Position numbers and translations under genes: made by a program. Below the pieces are notes generated by a model. That model searched no databases. It saw only the letters and a list, made by a program, of their open reading frames with translations, and had not been told where the DNA came from. From Desulforhopalus sp. (GTDB taxonomy: Bacteria > Desulfobacterota > Desulfobulbia > Desulfobulbales > Desulfocapsaceae): a DNA stretch of 64,000 bases. The stretch spans positions 276,170 to 340,169 of the forward strand of contig JAOTRX010000006.1 in assembly GCA_030247675.1 (NCBI GenBank). The letters run 5' to 3'. Of this stretch, positions 6,771 through 16,681 are shown in pieces (within the stretch, counting starts at the first letter, position 1; every line of letters begins with the position of its first letter).

Positions 6771-9047
6771 TCACTTCACCACAAACCGCACCTCTGGCGT
6801 GACCACCGGCGCTTCATCCCTATCTTGCCAAACGCGCGCTTGGGCGAGGTGGCTGCCCTGGGAAAGGGGCCACATAAAGGCCTTGGGGTGTTCGCCTGAT
6901 ATGCCGGCAAGCTGGCCGTCGATAATCCATTCCACCCGTTTTGCAGAATAGTTCTCGGATATTTTCATCGGATAGGCCTCGATGGCGTCCGGGATATGCG
7001 GATCCATGGCCATCTGCAGGTTAGGGGAGGGTTGCAGGATATGCACTGGGGGCGAGTGCTGTGGCGGAGCGGTGCCGGCAGCGATGGCCCTGTTCGCCGC
7101 CGTGCTATGCAGATCGCAGAGGCTTCGCGGCAGGGTGCCGGGCATGAATTTTTCGCTGATGGCCGGGCAGGAGGGGCCGGCCAGCAGGCCACTATGACTG
7201 CAGACCTTCGCTTCGGCGAGCAGCGGGCTGGTCGGCAGCGGCTCGGGTTCTTCGAAGCGGCCGAGCTCGGCGAAGATGGTGCGGAGGATGACTGCCGGGC
7301 CGGTGCTGCCGGTGAGGCCGCCGGTGGGGTGGCCATCGAGGTTGCCCATCCAGATGCCGACGGTATGGCGGTGATTGAAGCCCACCGCCCAGGCGTCGCG
7401 GTGGTCGTTGGAGGTGCCGGTCTTGGCGGCGGTCTGCACCGGGAAGCGGAGGAGGCCGCCGTTACCGAACTCCAGGCGGCGGGCCTCCGGGTCGGAGAGG
7501 ATATCGGCAATCAGCGCCGCCGCCTCGCGGCTGTAGACCCGGTGGCGGGATGGCCCTGCGCTTCTGCCGTCCATGGTTGCCCGCAGTGGGTGAAAGACAC
7601 CGCCCCGGGCCAGTGCCGCGTAGCCCCGCACCAGTTCCAGCAGGGTCACCTCGCCGTTGCCAAGGGCCAGGCCCTCGCCGTAGTGGCCGGCGGAGCGGTC
7701 GAGGCTTGCCATGCCCAGGGCGTGCAGGCGGTCGAGAAAGGCATCGACGCCGGTGAACTGGACGGTGCGCACTGCCGGGATGTTCAGCGAGTTGCCGAGG
7801 GCCTCGCGCAGGCGCAGCGGGCCGTAATGTCTGCGGCTGTAGTTGCGGAAGGGGTGCATGCCGTCGCCGACTGGCCGGGCCAGCGGCGCGTCTTCGATGA
7901 TGGTCGCCGGGCTCCAACCCCGGTCAAGCGCCAGGGCGTAGAGGAAGGGTTTGAGGGTCGAGCCCGGCTGGCGGGGCGAGGTCACCGCGTCGAGCCAGCC
8001 GTCCGGGGCATCGGCCGCTGTGGCGGAGACACTCAGCCAGGCGAGGATCTCATCGGTTTGGTGGTTGACGGCGAGGACCGCGCCGTTGTGCACGTCCTGC
8101 CGTTTCAGGTCGGCGAGGTGGCGGCGGAGGATGTCGTGCAGGCGGGTCTGCAGGTTGCCGTCAAGGGTGGTGACGATCCGCGCCGGGCCGGTCCTGCCGT
8201 CTGATCCGGCGAGTTCGTTGCTTGCCAGGTGACGGAGAAAGTGGTCGGCCGGGGCGGGAAGGCGCAGATTGGCCAGGGCCAGGGGGTGCAGCCTGAGGGA
8301 TCCGGCAGATGTCTCCGCCAGCTGGCCGGTGCCCTGCAGGAAGGCTGCCAGCCGCGCCAGGGGTTTGTCGAGGCCCGGGCCGCCTGGGCTTTCGCCGAGA
8401 CGCGAGGGGGCGCGGACCAGCACCGCCAGGGCCAGGGTTTCTCCCGTGGTGAGGGTGGCCGGGTCGCGGTCGAAGTACAGCCGGGCCGCCTGGAGGACAC
8501 CGCGCCGCTGGCGGCTGTAGGGCACCTGATTGAGGTAGAACTCGAAGATCTCCGCCTTGCTGAACCGCCCTTCCAGCTGCGCCGCCTCAATGCCCTCCAG
8601 CCAGCGCGACCACAGGGTGCGCGGCCGGGGATGGAGGATGCGCACCACCTGCTCGGTGATGGTGCTGGCACCGCGCACCCCCCGCCAGGCTTTGAGATTC
8701 TGCAACAGGGCGTGGCCCCTTGCCAGCCAGTCGACACCGTGATGCCGGTAGAAGCGCCGGTCTTCCGAGGCGATGAAGGCGTCCTGGAGGAGGGCCGGGA
8801 TTTCATGGAGGGGCAGCCAGTCGTGGACGTTGAGGGGATTGTCGAAGGTGGCCGACAGGGGGACACCGTTGCGGTCAAGGAACTGGTAGCGGCGAAAACC
8901 AAGGGCGTCCGGGAGGAGGCTTGTCTGGAAGGGGCGGAGTTCCTCCCAGGTCTTTTTGCCGAGCCAGAGCGCGGCCGCGACCAGGCAGCAACCAAGGCAG
9001 CACCACAGCAGCGGCCGTTTACTGGTAAAACACCGTCGTCGCGCCAT
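6771..9047 (-). CDS. pbpC: Penicillin-binding protein 1C
   Basis: 758 residues with one N-terminal membrane anchor (about 12-30). The glycosyltransferase (GT51) domain has EDRRFYRHHGVD (E95) and GASTITEQ (126-133). The transpeptidase domain has S363-TLK, SLN (420-422) and KTGTS (542-546), so both activities look intact. The last ~85 residues form the small C-terminal beta domain typical of PBP1C. PBP1C polymerises peptidoglycan in the periplasm, and in E. coli it is paired with an alpha-2-macroglobulin. The same pairing occurs here: the macroglobulin gene ends 57 bases upstream on the same strand, supporting co-transcription. Confidence 0.95.
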   Translation of the reverse strand: MARRRCFTSKRPLLWCCLGCCLVAAALWLGKKTWEELRPFQTSLLPDALGFRRYQFLDRNGVPLSATFDNPLNVHDWLPLHEIPALLQDAFIASEDRRFYRHHGVDWLARGHALLQNLKAWRGVRGASTITEQVVRILHPRPRTLWSRWLEGIEAAQLEGRFSKAEIFEFYLNQVPYSRQRRGVLQAARLYFDRDPATLTTGETLALAVLVRAPSRLGESPGGPGLDKPLARLAAFLQGTGQLAETSAGSLRLHPLALANLRLPAPADHFLRHLASNELAGSDGRTGPARIVTTLDGNLQTRLHDILRRHLADLKRQDVHNGAVLAVNHQTDEILAWLSVSATAADAPDGWLDAVTSPRQPGSTLKPFLYALALDRGWSPATIIEDAPLARPVGDGMHPFRNYSRRHYGPLRLREALGNSLNIPAVRTVQFTGVDAFLDRLHALGMASLDRSAGHYGEGLALGNGEVTLLELVRGYAALARGGVFHPLRATMDGRSAGPSRHRVYSREAAALIADILSDPEARRLEFGNGGLLRFPVQTAAKTGTSNDHRDAWAVGFNHRHTVGIWMGNLDGHPTGGLTGSTGPAVILRTIFAELGRFEEPEPLPTSPLLAEAKVCSHSGLLAGPSCPAISEKFMPGTLPRSLCDLHSTAANRAIAAGTAPPQHSPPVHILQPSPNLQMAMDPHIPDAIEAYPMKISENYSAKRVEWIIDGQLAGISGEHPKAFMWPLSQGSHLAQARVWQDRDEAPVVTPEVRFVVK

Positions 9048-9104
9048 ACCTTGCCAGGGCCTCCCCCCCGCCGCTTTGCCTTCCCTTCCGAACCTGAAGT
9101 GGTT

Positions 9105-12100
9105 CTACTCGGCTGCCTCGATCCTCAGCCGTGCCGGCACGCCCCTGCCGTAGACCTCCGGGGCGTACATCTCCTCGGCGCGGAGGGGCAGCACCTGGAA
9201 ATCTCCGGGGGCGATGGCCTGGGCGGTATAGCTGAGATGATAGCGTCCGGCGGCCAGCCGCTCCGAGTAGAAGCGTACCGCATCGTGGCGCAGCTCCCGG
9301 TGATAAAAACTCCAGCGGCCGAGGGTGTCCTCCTGCCAGTCGGGATAGCTATTGCGGTAGGAGCCGGCGACATTGCCCGCATCGCCGGTATCGGCATCCT
9401 GCAGGGAGGTTGTGGCCAGATCCCTGTTGACCGGTTCGAGGCCACCGGGGACCGGGTCTTCCAGGACAACGAAGTAGCGTTCGGCGGGCAGCGACACATA
9501 GAGGTCGACCTTGACCACCTCGCCGCTACGCAGGGCCATGTCCTCGGTCAGGAGCAGCCACTTGCCGTCCCGCTTGACGCTGTACTCGCGAAACACCTCG
9601 ATTCCGGCATTGACCGCGTCGAGGGCGAGGTGGCTCGGGCTGTACGCCAGCCGGGCGCCGTAGTACAGGCGGCCTTCCCCCTCTTTCTCCACCTGTAGCT
9701 GCGCCCTGCGTCCGGCGTCGCCGCGGCGCATCGGCCGCTGCAGAACAAGGGGCGGATCGGTGTAGGCGGTGAAGCTGCCGTTGCCAAGGGATTCCTTGTC
9801 GAGCCGGGCGGAGACGGTCATTGCCGGGGCCTGGCTTTCAAAGACCTTGGCATAGTCGGCAAGGGCCTTGACGACAAAGAGATTTTCCTGGGTGGAGGCC
9901 CAATGCGGGCGGCCCTTGCGGCTCTGGCTCAGACTGCGCATGGTGCTGACCGCCAGGTCGCTGACGGCGATATCGGCTGGGTTGCCCTGCAGCCAGGCGA
10001 GAAGGCCGCTGAGGATGGCGGCGTTGTCGCGCACCGGCGAGGCAAGGAGGGCCTGGTAGCCGCTGTCGAGGGACTCGCTAAAGACAATCTGCCCGGAACT
10101 CTGGTCGGCATGGGCGAGGATCCTGTCGAGGACTTCCTGCTGGCGGTCGATAAAGCCGCCGGCGGCGATGAGGGCGCGCAGATAGAAGGTCTTGCCGAAG
10201 AGGCTCATCGATTCAAGATGGCCGCGGTAGCGTTCGACGTCGGCCAGGGTCGCCTTGCCGTCTTCGGCCAGGGCCGCCAGGGCCACCGCCCGCACCGTGG
10301 CGGCCATGCCCTTGGAAAATTCCTGGGGCAGGGCGTCATGGCGGAGGAGATTCTGCAGATAGCCCTGCAGCCGCTGCTGGACCTGCTCGGGGATTTGGTA
10401 TCCCTCCTGGTGCAGCCAGTTGAAGGCCAGGGCGGTAAAGGCGCTGAGGTAGGGCGAAACCAGTTCGTCCTTCGGCGTGTAGTAGGTCATGCCGCCGTTG
10501 GGGGCCTGGTGCAGGGTCGCCAGGGCCAGGGTTTCCTGGACGGCCTTGTCGCTTTCCGGCCAGGGGGGCAGGTCTTTGAGATAGGGTTTCAGCGGGGTGT
10601 ACATGGCCGCCATGACCCCCCGGGACAAGCGTTGTTCCCAGCAGCTGTACGGATAGTCCTTCATGAAAGTGAAGGCACCGGCCAGGCCGCCGATGACCGA
10701 CGGCGACAGCACCAGGGCGACCTCCCCACGGTCTTCCTGCATATTGGAGGGGAAGAGGATGTCTTCAGTGGCCTTGTCCTCGTGGGTCATGCCGTAGGTC
10801 GCCGCCACCTCCTGGGCGCGGCGCTTGCCGACCTGCAGGGTGTGGGTGAGGCCGTCCTGACTCGCCCCGTCACCAGCGGTAAGCTGCAGGGTGATCGGCC
10901 CCGAGCCGGTGGTCTGCAGGGGGAAGCGCAGGGTCTCCCGCTGAAAGGGTGCCAGGGTGATGTATTTACTTTGGCGCAGTTCCTGTTTGGCTGAAGCTGC
11001 CGCCTCGGCCCCTTTGACCGGGCCCTTGGCCACGAGACTGACGGTAAAGCTGCGGCTGGTGTCGGTGCGGTTCATGAGGGTGAAACCGGCGGAGAAACGG
11101 TCACCCTCCATGACCTGATTGGGCAGGGCCGGGCGTATCTCCGTCGCCTGGTTGACCTTGAAGGAGCCTTCGCCGAGACCCATGCGGTCTTCCGGACTTA
11201 CCGCCATGGCCAGTACCCGCCAGCTCGTCAGGTTGTCGGGCAGTTCGAAGCTGATTGTCGCCTTGCCCTCCGCGTCCGGACGAAGCGCCGGGTTCCAGTA
11301 GGAAACGAACTTGAACAGTGAGCGCATGCTGAGATCGGCGCCGCCGTCACCGCCGGCGCTGGCACCTTTTAAGGCCAGATTCTCGCGGCCGACCAGCTGC
11401 ATCAGCAGGTTGTAGTTGCTGAGATCGAGCTCGTCGAGGGAGTAAAAGGCCTGGTAGGGGTCAAAGCGCTTACGCCCTTCGAGGAGGAGATCGAAGACCG
11501 CCTCGTCGAGCACCGCCACCGCCAGTTCAACGGGGGCCATGGCCTCGCCCGGAGCGGCATGGCGCGGACGCACCTGCAGGTCGACCCGGGCGGTTTCGCG
11601 CGGCTTGTAGACCTCTTTTTCCGGCTTGATGGCAACCACCAGCTCTTTATAGGGGTCCTTGACCGGAACCCGGACATAGCCCATGCGGTAGGCCGGTTTG
11701 CCAAGATCTTCGCCCTGCGGCCCCGGTGGTTTTTCCACCCGCGGCGTAGTGACGGTGACCGATACGTAGAAGCCGGGCAGATAATCGGCCAGGACCGGGA
11801 TCTCGACGATCTCCGAGCTGCTGGCAAAGGTCCTGGTCCAGTGGCTGATGACCCCGAAGCGTTCGACGGTGATCAGTGCCTGGGCGCCGGGGAAGGGGTT
11901 CTGCACCAGGAAGCGGGCGGTGTCGCCGACGTTATAGCCGGATTTTTCCGGGAAGACCTTGAGCAGATTGCCGGGAGGTGCTTCCCACAACACCACGCCT
12001 TTGCCGGTTACCCAGCGCTCGATAGTCGTGGCATGGCTGCGCCCGGTGGTGTCGTCAATACGTGCCGTCAGCTGGAAGTCGCCGGCCTGGCCAGGGGTGA

Positions 12101-15041
12101 ATTCCATTTCCAGGGGTTCGGCGGCGGAGACTCCGCTGAGCTCCTGCTCCGGCTCCCATTGGTGTTCGTATTCGGTGTGGTAGCCGTCGCCCGCCCCTTT
12201 TACCCGTGCACCCCAGGTTTTTTTATGCTCGGTTTTGACAGAGATAGGCACCCCGGGGATGATCTTGCCGTCTTTATCGACGACCACCACCCGCACCTTG
12301 GCCTTGTGGCCCTCCTGCAGGGTCCAGTCTTCCTGCAGGACGCCTACATAGCGATCGCGGCCGAAGCAGGGAACGGCGGCGCGGTTGGCGATGGACTTGC
12401 CCCGGTCGTCCTGAACCGAGCTTTCGACGGTCAGCTGGCCGTACCAGATCGGGCTGTCGATGATGGTGAAGGACTCGCTTTGCTGGCCGTTACCGTCGAG
12501 GTTACCCTGATTTTCAAAGAGGGTCTCGCTGTCGGCCCTGCGGCCCTCGGTTTTTTCGGCGCTGTCGAATTGAAAGCCGCTGACCTTGGGATTGTCCGGG
12601 GTAAAAGGCCGCACCGCCAGGGCGGCGGTGATCCGGTTGGCGGCGCCGCTGTAAGGGCCGCCGGCATGGAGTTTGGCGGAGGTGGTAATGGCCACGCTGT
12701 CGCCTGCGGTAAAACGTGTGCCGCTCAGGTCGGTGTTTACCTTGAAGGGGGCGGGGGAGAAGTCGCTGACCAGAACCCGCATCGCCTCCCATTCCCCGGA
12801 ATTGAAGTTGCACTTGACGGTAAAGCGGTACCAGCCGACGGCAGCGTTTTTGGCAAGGGCCACCTCGCCATGAAAGGCCCCGAAGGGGGAAAGGCTGATG
12901 TTGTCCTGTTCATAGGCCACCTTGCCCAGCGGATCAATAAGCTTGAGGTGGTAGCGCGGGCCGACCTGGGTAGCGGTCTCGGTGGGGGCGGCCTTGCCGT
13001 TTTCCTTGGTTGGCGTGGCGGTCGTCTTGCTGGTCACCTCGCCAGTGAAGTCGGCGGCACCCGGCGGCATGGTAAAGCGCAGATTGTCCTGATCGCGGAC
13101 GAAGATCTTATACTGCATGGTGTCGCCCGCCTTGTAGATTCCCTGGGCGGTGGCCCCCCACATCCGGATATGACCGTGTAGCGGCCGCAGCCAGTCGGGG
13201 ATGTACTCGCGGTTTGCCCCTTCGGCCGCCACCTGGTATTCGTAGTGCACCGGCAGGACGGCCATGTCCGCATCTTTTTTGCAGAGCAAAAACAGGTTCT
13301 GCTCCTCCTTGTCATTGGCGTAGACGTGGAGGAGGCCGGGATCGAGGGTGGTGACTCCGGGCAGGGTGGCTATACCGTCCTGGCCGGTGGTGGCGGTTGC
13401 CAGGGCATCGGCCGGCTTGCCGAATTCCTTGAAGGTGCTCTTGAAGAACTGCAGGGTAACATCGGCCACCGGCTGGCCGGTGCTGAGATCGGTGATCCAC
13501 ACCATGCTGTTATGGTGACCGAGCTTGAGATGGACCTGGAAGGGGGTGACCTGGGCGAAGAACCAGGATTCTTCAGGAGACTTGCCGGGCAGGGCGGGCA
13601 GGGTGGTAAAATGGCCCTGCACCAACCCGGAATCCTGGCCGATGAGCCGGCGTATGGTCAGTGGCACGGGGATGGTGGCGTCCTGCGGGCCGCTTGGCTT
13701 GATGACGGCGGAGCCGGGGGTCTTGTTGCCGTCGGCGGTGACTGTTTCGTAGTTCAGGCGCAGTTCCGAGAGGTTTACCGTCCAGGCATGGGCGTCGGTT
13801 TGCTCGGCCTTTTCCAGCACCGGCAGATTCCTCGCCAGGGCGTAGTCGGGCAGGCGGTGATCGGTTGCGAAGTTCATTTCGACGGGGCCTGCCAGGGCGC
13901 GGCCGAACTGATCCTTGACCGAGCCCGCCGCCAGCCGCAGGTGGTAGGTGGTGTGCGGGCTGAGGATTGCTTCCGGCAGATCGATGCTGTAGCGCTTATT
14001 CTTGGTGTAGCGCTCAGACAGCTGGGAATAGGAATAGACCTGCTCCCACGGGTCGGCCCCCTGGCCGGCATTGAGCGGCGGCGACAGCTGCAGACCGTCC
14101 TCGACGTCTTCCGGCAGGACCGGGGCCGAGAACAGCAGGGCGACCCCTCCGGAGGGCAGGCAGAGCTGCTTGGAAGGAGAGGCGGAACCGGGTGAGATAT
14201 CGAAGGACTTGTTGTTTTTATCGATGCAGCGGACACCCAGGAAACGGAAGTCGGGGATTGCCTGGAGGGTTTCGAGAACCCGGTGTTCGCTGCCCGGCAA
14301 TTTGCCGGTGAGAGAAGTAAGGCCTGGTTCGACCTGCAGCTGCACCGGCACCCCGGCCGGCAGGTCGGAGGATGGAGTGACCAGCCAGACCAGGTTGCTG
14401 GCCTGGCCGGAATCCGCTTCGGCCTCGACTTTCGCGGCAATGCGCTGGCCGCCGGCAAGGTAGTAAAGGTGCGCGGACAGCGAAGCCGGGTCCATCGGCA
14501 GATTGCCGCGCACGGCGTTTTGCGGCAGCTGCGGGCTCAGCCAGGTCTTGAACCAGGCTTCGGTGATGCGCGGCCGCAATGTGGCAAAGCTGTGCTGCAC
14601 CGGTTCAGCCAGGGTGGCCTTATCGAGGGCGACGATGGCCGGGGCGATGGTCAGACGGTATTCGGTGGCCGGTTGCAGGGCATCCTTGCCGGTCAGGTTG
14701 CAGGCGAGGTTCGAGGGATTCAGCCAGCGCCATTGGCAGTTCAGCTGCGGCAGGGTAGTGATCCCCACCTCGGCGGCGCTCCGCTCCATTTTGCCGAGGG
14801 GCACGACTGGCCGGTCAAACTGGATGACGATCTGCTGGCCAGCCGGTGCCTCCGTGCCGCTCGGGGTGATTCGGAGAATCCGCAGGTCCTTGCCGGGCGG
14901 TGCCGGTTTTTCGGCTGTCCAGGCGGCCGGCACACCGAGAGACAGGCAGAACAGCAAGGTGCAAAGATATTGTAGGATTGCGCCGTTTCGGAGCGTGCCT
15001 GCTGAGGACATCGGCTGATTTTCCTTCTTCGCTGTCGGCAT
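9105..15041 (-). CDS. Bacterial alpha-2-macroglobulin family protein
   Basis: 1978 residues from ATG 15041, preceded by AGGAGG at ideal spacing. The frame is open further upstream, but the signal peptide (LCTLLFCLSLGVPAAWTA, cleaved near residue 45) fits this start. A chain of MG-type beta domains is followed by the alpha-2-macroglobulin core. The thioester motif CWEQ is intact (Cys1467, in YPYSCWEQRLSRG), with the helical thioester domain after it. Family members are periplasmic protease traps that cross-link to attackers through the thioester. There is no lipobox cysteine, unlike the E. coli lipoprotein, so it may be soluble or anchored otherwise. It forms a conserved pair with pbpC, thought to guard and repair the wall. 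Confidence 0.95.
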   Translation of the reverse strand: MPTAKKENQPMSSAGTLRNGAILQYLCTLLFCLSLGVPAAWTAEKPAPPGKDLRILRITPSGTEAPAGQQIVIQFDRPVVPLGKMERSAAEVGITTLPQLNCQWRWLNPSNLACNLTGKDALQPATEYRLTIAPAIVALDKATLAEPVQHSFATLRPRITEAWFKTWLSPQLPQNAVRGNLPMDPASLSAHLYYLAGGQRIAAKVEAEADSGQASNLVWLVTPSSDLPAGVPVQLQVEPGLTSLTGKLPGSEHRVLETLQAIPDFRFLGVRCIDKNNKSFDISPGSASPSKQLCLPSGGVALLFSAPVLPEDVEDGLQLSPPLNAGQGADPWEQVYSYSQLSERYTKNKRYSIDLPEAILSPHTTYHLRLAAGSVKDQFGRALAGPVEMNFATDHRLPDYALARNLPVLEKAEQTDAHAWTVNLSELRLNYETVTADGNKTPGSAVIKPSGPQDATIPVPLTIRRLIGQDSGLVQGHFTTLPALPGKSPEESWFFAQVTPFQVHLKLGHHNSMVWITDLSTGQPVADVTLQFFKSTFKEFGKPADALATATTGQDGIATLPGVTTLDPGLLHVYANDKEEQNLFLLCKKDADMAVLPVHYEYQVAAEGANREYIPDWLRPLHGHIRMWGATAQGIYKAGDTMQYKIFVRDQDNLRFTMPPGAADFTGEVTSKTTATPTKENGKAAPTETATQVGPRYHLKLIDPLGKVAYEQDNISLSPFGAFHGEVALAKNAAVGWYRFTVKCNFNSGEWEAMRVLVSDFSPAPFKVNTDLSGTRFTAGDSVAITTSAKLHAGGPYSGAANRITAALAVRPFTPDNPKVSGFQFDSAEKTEGRRADSETLFENQGNLDGNGQQSESFTIIDSPIWYGQLTVESSVQDDRGKSIANRAAVPCFGRDRYVGVLQEDWTLQEGHKAKVRVVVVDKDGKIIPGVPISVKTEHKKTWGARVKGAGDGYHTEYEHQWEPEQELSGVSAAEPLEMEFTPGQAGDFQLTARIDDTTGRSHATTIERWVTGKGVVLWEAPPGNLLKVFPEKSGYNVGDTARFLVQNPFPGAQALITVERFGVISHWTRTFASSSEIVEIPVLADYLPGFYVSVTVTTPRVEKPPGPQGEDLGKPAYRMGYVRVPVKDPYKELVVAIKPEKEVYKPRETARVDLQVRPRHAAPGEAMAPVELAVAVLDEAVFDLLLEGRKRFDPYQAFYSLDELDLSNYNLLMQLVGRENLALKGASAGGDGGADLSMRSLFKFVSYWNPALRPDAEGKATISFELPDNLTSWRVLAMAVSPEDRMGLGEGSFKVNQATEIRPALPNQVMEGDRFSAGFTLMNRTDTSRSFTVSLVAKGPVKGAEAAASAKQELRQSKYITLAPFQRETLRFPLQTTGSGPITLQLTAGDGASQDGLTHTLQVGKRRAQEVAATYGMTHEDKATEDILFPSNMQEDRGEVALVLSPSVIGGLAGAFTFMKDYPYSCWEQRLSRGVMAAMYTPLKPYLKDLPPWPESDKAVQETLALATLHQAPNGGMTYYTPKDELVSPYLSAFTALAFNWLHQEGYQIPEQVQQRLQGYLQNLLRHDALPQEFSKGMAATVRAVALAALAEDGKATLADVERYRGHLESMSLFGKTFYLRALIAAGGFIDRQQEVLDRILAHADQSSGQIVFSESLDSGYQALLASPVRDNAAILSGLLAWLQGNPADIAVSDLAVSTMRSLSQSRKGRPHWASTQENLFVVKALADYAKVFESQAPAMTVSARLDKESLGNGSFTAYTDPPLVLQRPMRRGDAGRRAQLQVEKEGEGRLYYGARLAYSPSHLALDAVNAGIEVFREYSVKRDGKWLLLTEDMALRSGEVVKVDLYVSLPAERYFVVLEDPVPGGLEPVNRDLATTSLQDADTGDAGNVAGSYRNSYPDWQEDTLGRWSFYHRELRHDAVRFYSERLAAGRYHLSYTAQAIAPGDFQVLPLRAEEMYAPEVYGRGVPARLRIEAAE

Positions 15042-15401
15042 GGAGAGAACCTCCTGGTAGAGCCCCTGAGAAGATCCTCTGCGGGGCGAGCTTGTACGGT
15101 CCGGGGGGGAGGTGAGGAACGGGATAGAAGAAAAACCTGTCCTCGTATTTATTTTTAATATCAATCCTAGAGTATTACCCTTGCCAGCGCAACTTCTTTT
15201 CCAGGCATTGGCCGTGACCTGTGCCGATTGGGATACTGCTCCAACCACCGCAAAGGGGATAATCAGCTGCGCGAAATTCTTTCGGGCTCATCTGGGCAAG
15301 TGGGATTTTTTGTGATAGCCTTTCTTGAGAATTGTCAGCAAAAACTTGTAAATACTTTTCCCGGGGAATAGAACTACTAAAATTGGCCACCACAACCCAC
15401 C
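15042..15401. other. Divergent intergenic region, no gene seen
   Basis: 360 bases between the macroglobulin gene (leftward) and flbD (rightward). It holds the AGGAGG ribosome site of the macroglobulin gene. For that gene TTGCGC and TAGGAT with 17-base spacing are possible; for flbD TTGAGA followed by GTAAAT is possible. Both are weak. No sigma-54 or sigma-28 flagellar signature is visible upstream of flbD, and no convincing small frame is present. Confidence 0.4.
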
Positions 15402-15638
15402 ATGATCGAACTTACCCGCCTTAATCACAAGAAGATCTTCATTAATCCCGATTTGATGAAGAGTATCGAGGAAACCCCTGACACGATTATCGGCATGGCC
15501 AATGGAGACCAGTATCTTGTGCTTGAAAAACCACCTGAAATAATAGAAAAAATAATAGATTTCCGGGTTGCCGTGGTGCGTCGTGCCGATAATCCTGGCT
15601 CCCTGGTGAAGGTTGCGCCGCCGGTGGAAGGTGCCTAG
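15402..15638 (+). CDS. flbD: Flagellar FlbD family protein
   Basis: 78 residues beginning MIELTRLNHKKIFINPDLMK, the hallmark start of FlbD. PDTIIGMANGDQYLVLE and a short variable tail follow. FlbD proteins are small soluble factors found in flagellar operons of many phyla; their exact role is not settled. This is not the unrelated Caulobacter NtrC-type regulator of the same name. The ribosome site is weak. It lies 255 bases ahead of motA on the same strand, the common order flbD-motA-motB. Confidence 0.9.
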   Translation: MIELTRLNHKKIFINPDLMKSIEETPDTIIGMANGDQYLVLEKPPEIIEKIIDFRVAVVRRADNPGSLVKVAPPVEGA

Positions 15639-15782
15639 CTTTTCAGCAGTGGTGCCTGGATCCTTTTTCAGTCTCCGGCGATATGGCCAAGGTCTTTCGC
15701 CATGGGCGGTGCGGTAAGGATCGAATTTTTCACGACAAGGACAGAGATTTTAAAATAGTTCATGTCTTTTCATTCTCGGTTT

Positions 15783-15791
15783 TGCTACAAT
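15783..15791 (+). promoter_or_regulatory. Possible extended -10 promoter for motAB
   Basis: TGCTACAAT matches an extended -10 (TGn-TATAAT, one mismatch). There is no good -35 at the expected distance. Transcription would start near 15798, leaving a leader of about 95 bases before motA. Confidence 0.3.
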
Positions 15792-15893
15792 TCCGAGACA
15801 GTAGTCAAGATAGGTTGTCAAGATACCTTCCGGGCAAGCGTTTCCCACCCTGGAGTGAAGATTTCGATAGTCTGCTAATATGGTTTTTTCTCT

Positions 15894-16667
15894 ATGGATA
15901 TCGCAACAATAGTTGGGCTGGCTCTCGGCCTTGGGGCAATTCTTGGTGGAGCATTGCTGGAAGGGCTTCATTTTGGCTCGCTTGTTCAGCCGACGGCGGC
16001 ACTCATCGTTCTCGGCGGCACCTTTGGCGCGGCATTCATCAGTTTCCCGCTGGAAGTGGTTATTCAGGCAATGAAGGACCTGAAAATGCTCTTTGCCTCG
16101 CCTCCCAAGCCCGACGAGATTATCGCCACGGTCATTGAACTGGCGACCAGGGCCCGCAAAAACGGCATCCTCTCCCTCGAAGAGGACTCGAAGAACTCCA
16201 AGGAACCTTTTTTGCGCAAGGCCCTGACCCTCTGCGTTGATGGCGTTGAGCCGAAGGATATCCAGGAAATCCTCGAGATCGATCTGGCGACTTACGAAGA
16301 ACATGCCAAATTAAGCGCCGAATTTTTTGAGGCGGCGGGCGGTTATGCCCCGACAATCGGTATTATTGGAGCCGTTCTCGGTCTCATTCACGTAATGAGT
16401 AATCTCTCCGACACCTCAAAGCTCGGCGCGGGCATCGCCGTTGCCTTCGTTGCCACCATCTACGGTCTGGTCGTCGCCAACATCATGTGTCTGCCTTTTG
16501 CCACCAAAATCAAGATGCGCATCAAGGTTGAACTGCAGCGCCGGGAAATGCTGACCGCCGGAATTCTCGGGATACAGCAGGGAAGCAATCCGCGATTTAT
16601 AGAAGAGCGCCTTAAATCCTTCCTGGCCGGGGGTGGCGAACACGCCGGCTCCGACTCGTCGCAATAA
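15894..16667 (+). CDS. motA: Flagellar motor stator protein MotA
   Basis: 257 residues with four membrane helices: about 5-22, 32-50, and the closing pair 150-168 and 182-202. The cytoplasmic loop 60-145 is rich in charged residues that touch the rotor (FliG). P153 in GGYAPTIGIIGAVLGL is the conserved proline of the ion channel. MotA and MotB form the A5B2 stator that turns ion flow into torque. The gene is followed after 14 bases by motB. Confidence 0.95.
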   Translation: MDIATIVGLALGLGAILGGALLEGLHFGSLVQPTAALIVLGGTFGAAFISFPLEVVIQAMKDLKMLFASPPKPDEIIATVIELATRARKNGILSLEEDSKNSKEPFLRKALTLCVDGVEPKDIQEILEIDLATYEEHAKLSAEFFEAAGGYAPTIGIIGAVLGLIHVMSNLSDTSKLGAGIAVAFVATIYGLVVANIMCLPFATKIKMRIKVELQRREMLTAGILGIQQGSNPRFIEERLKSFLAGGGEHAGSDSSQ

Positions 16668-16681
16668 CAGGGAGAAAACCT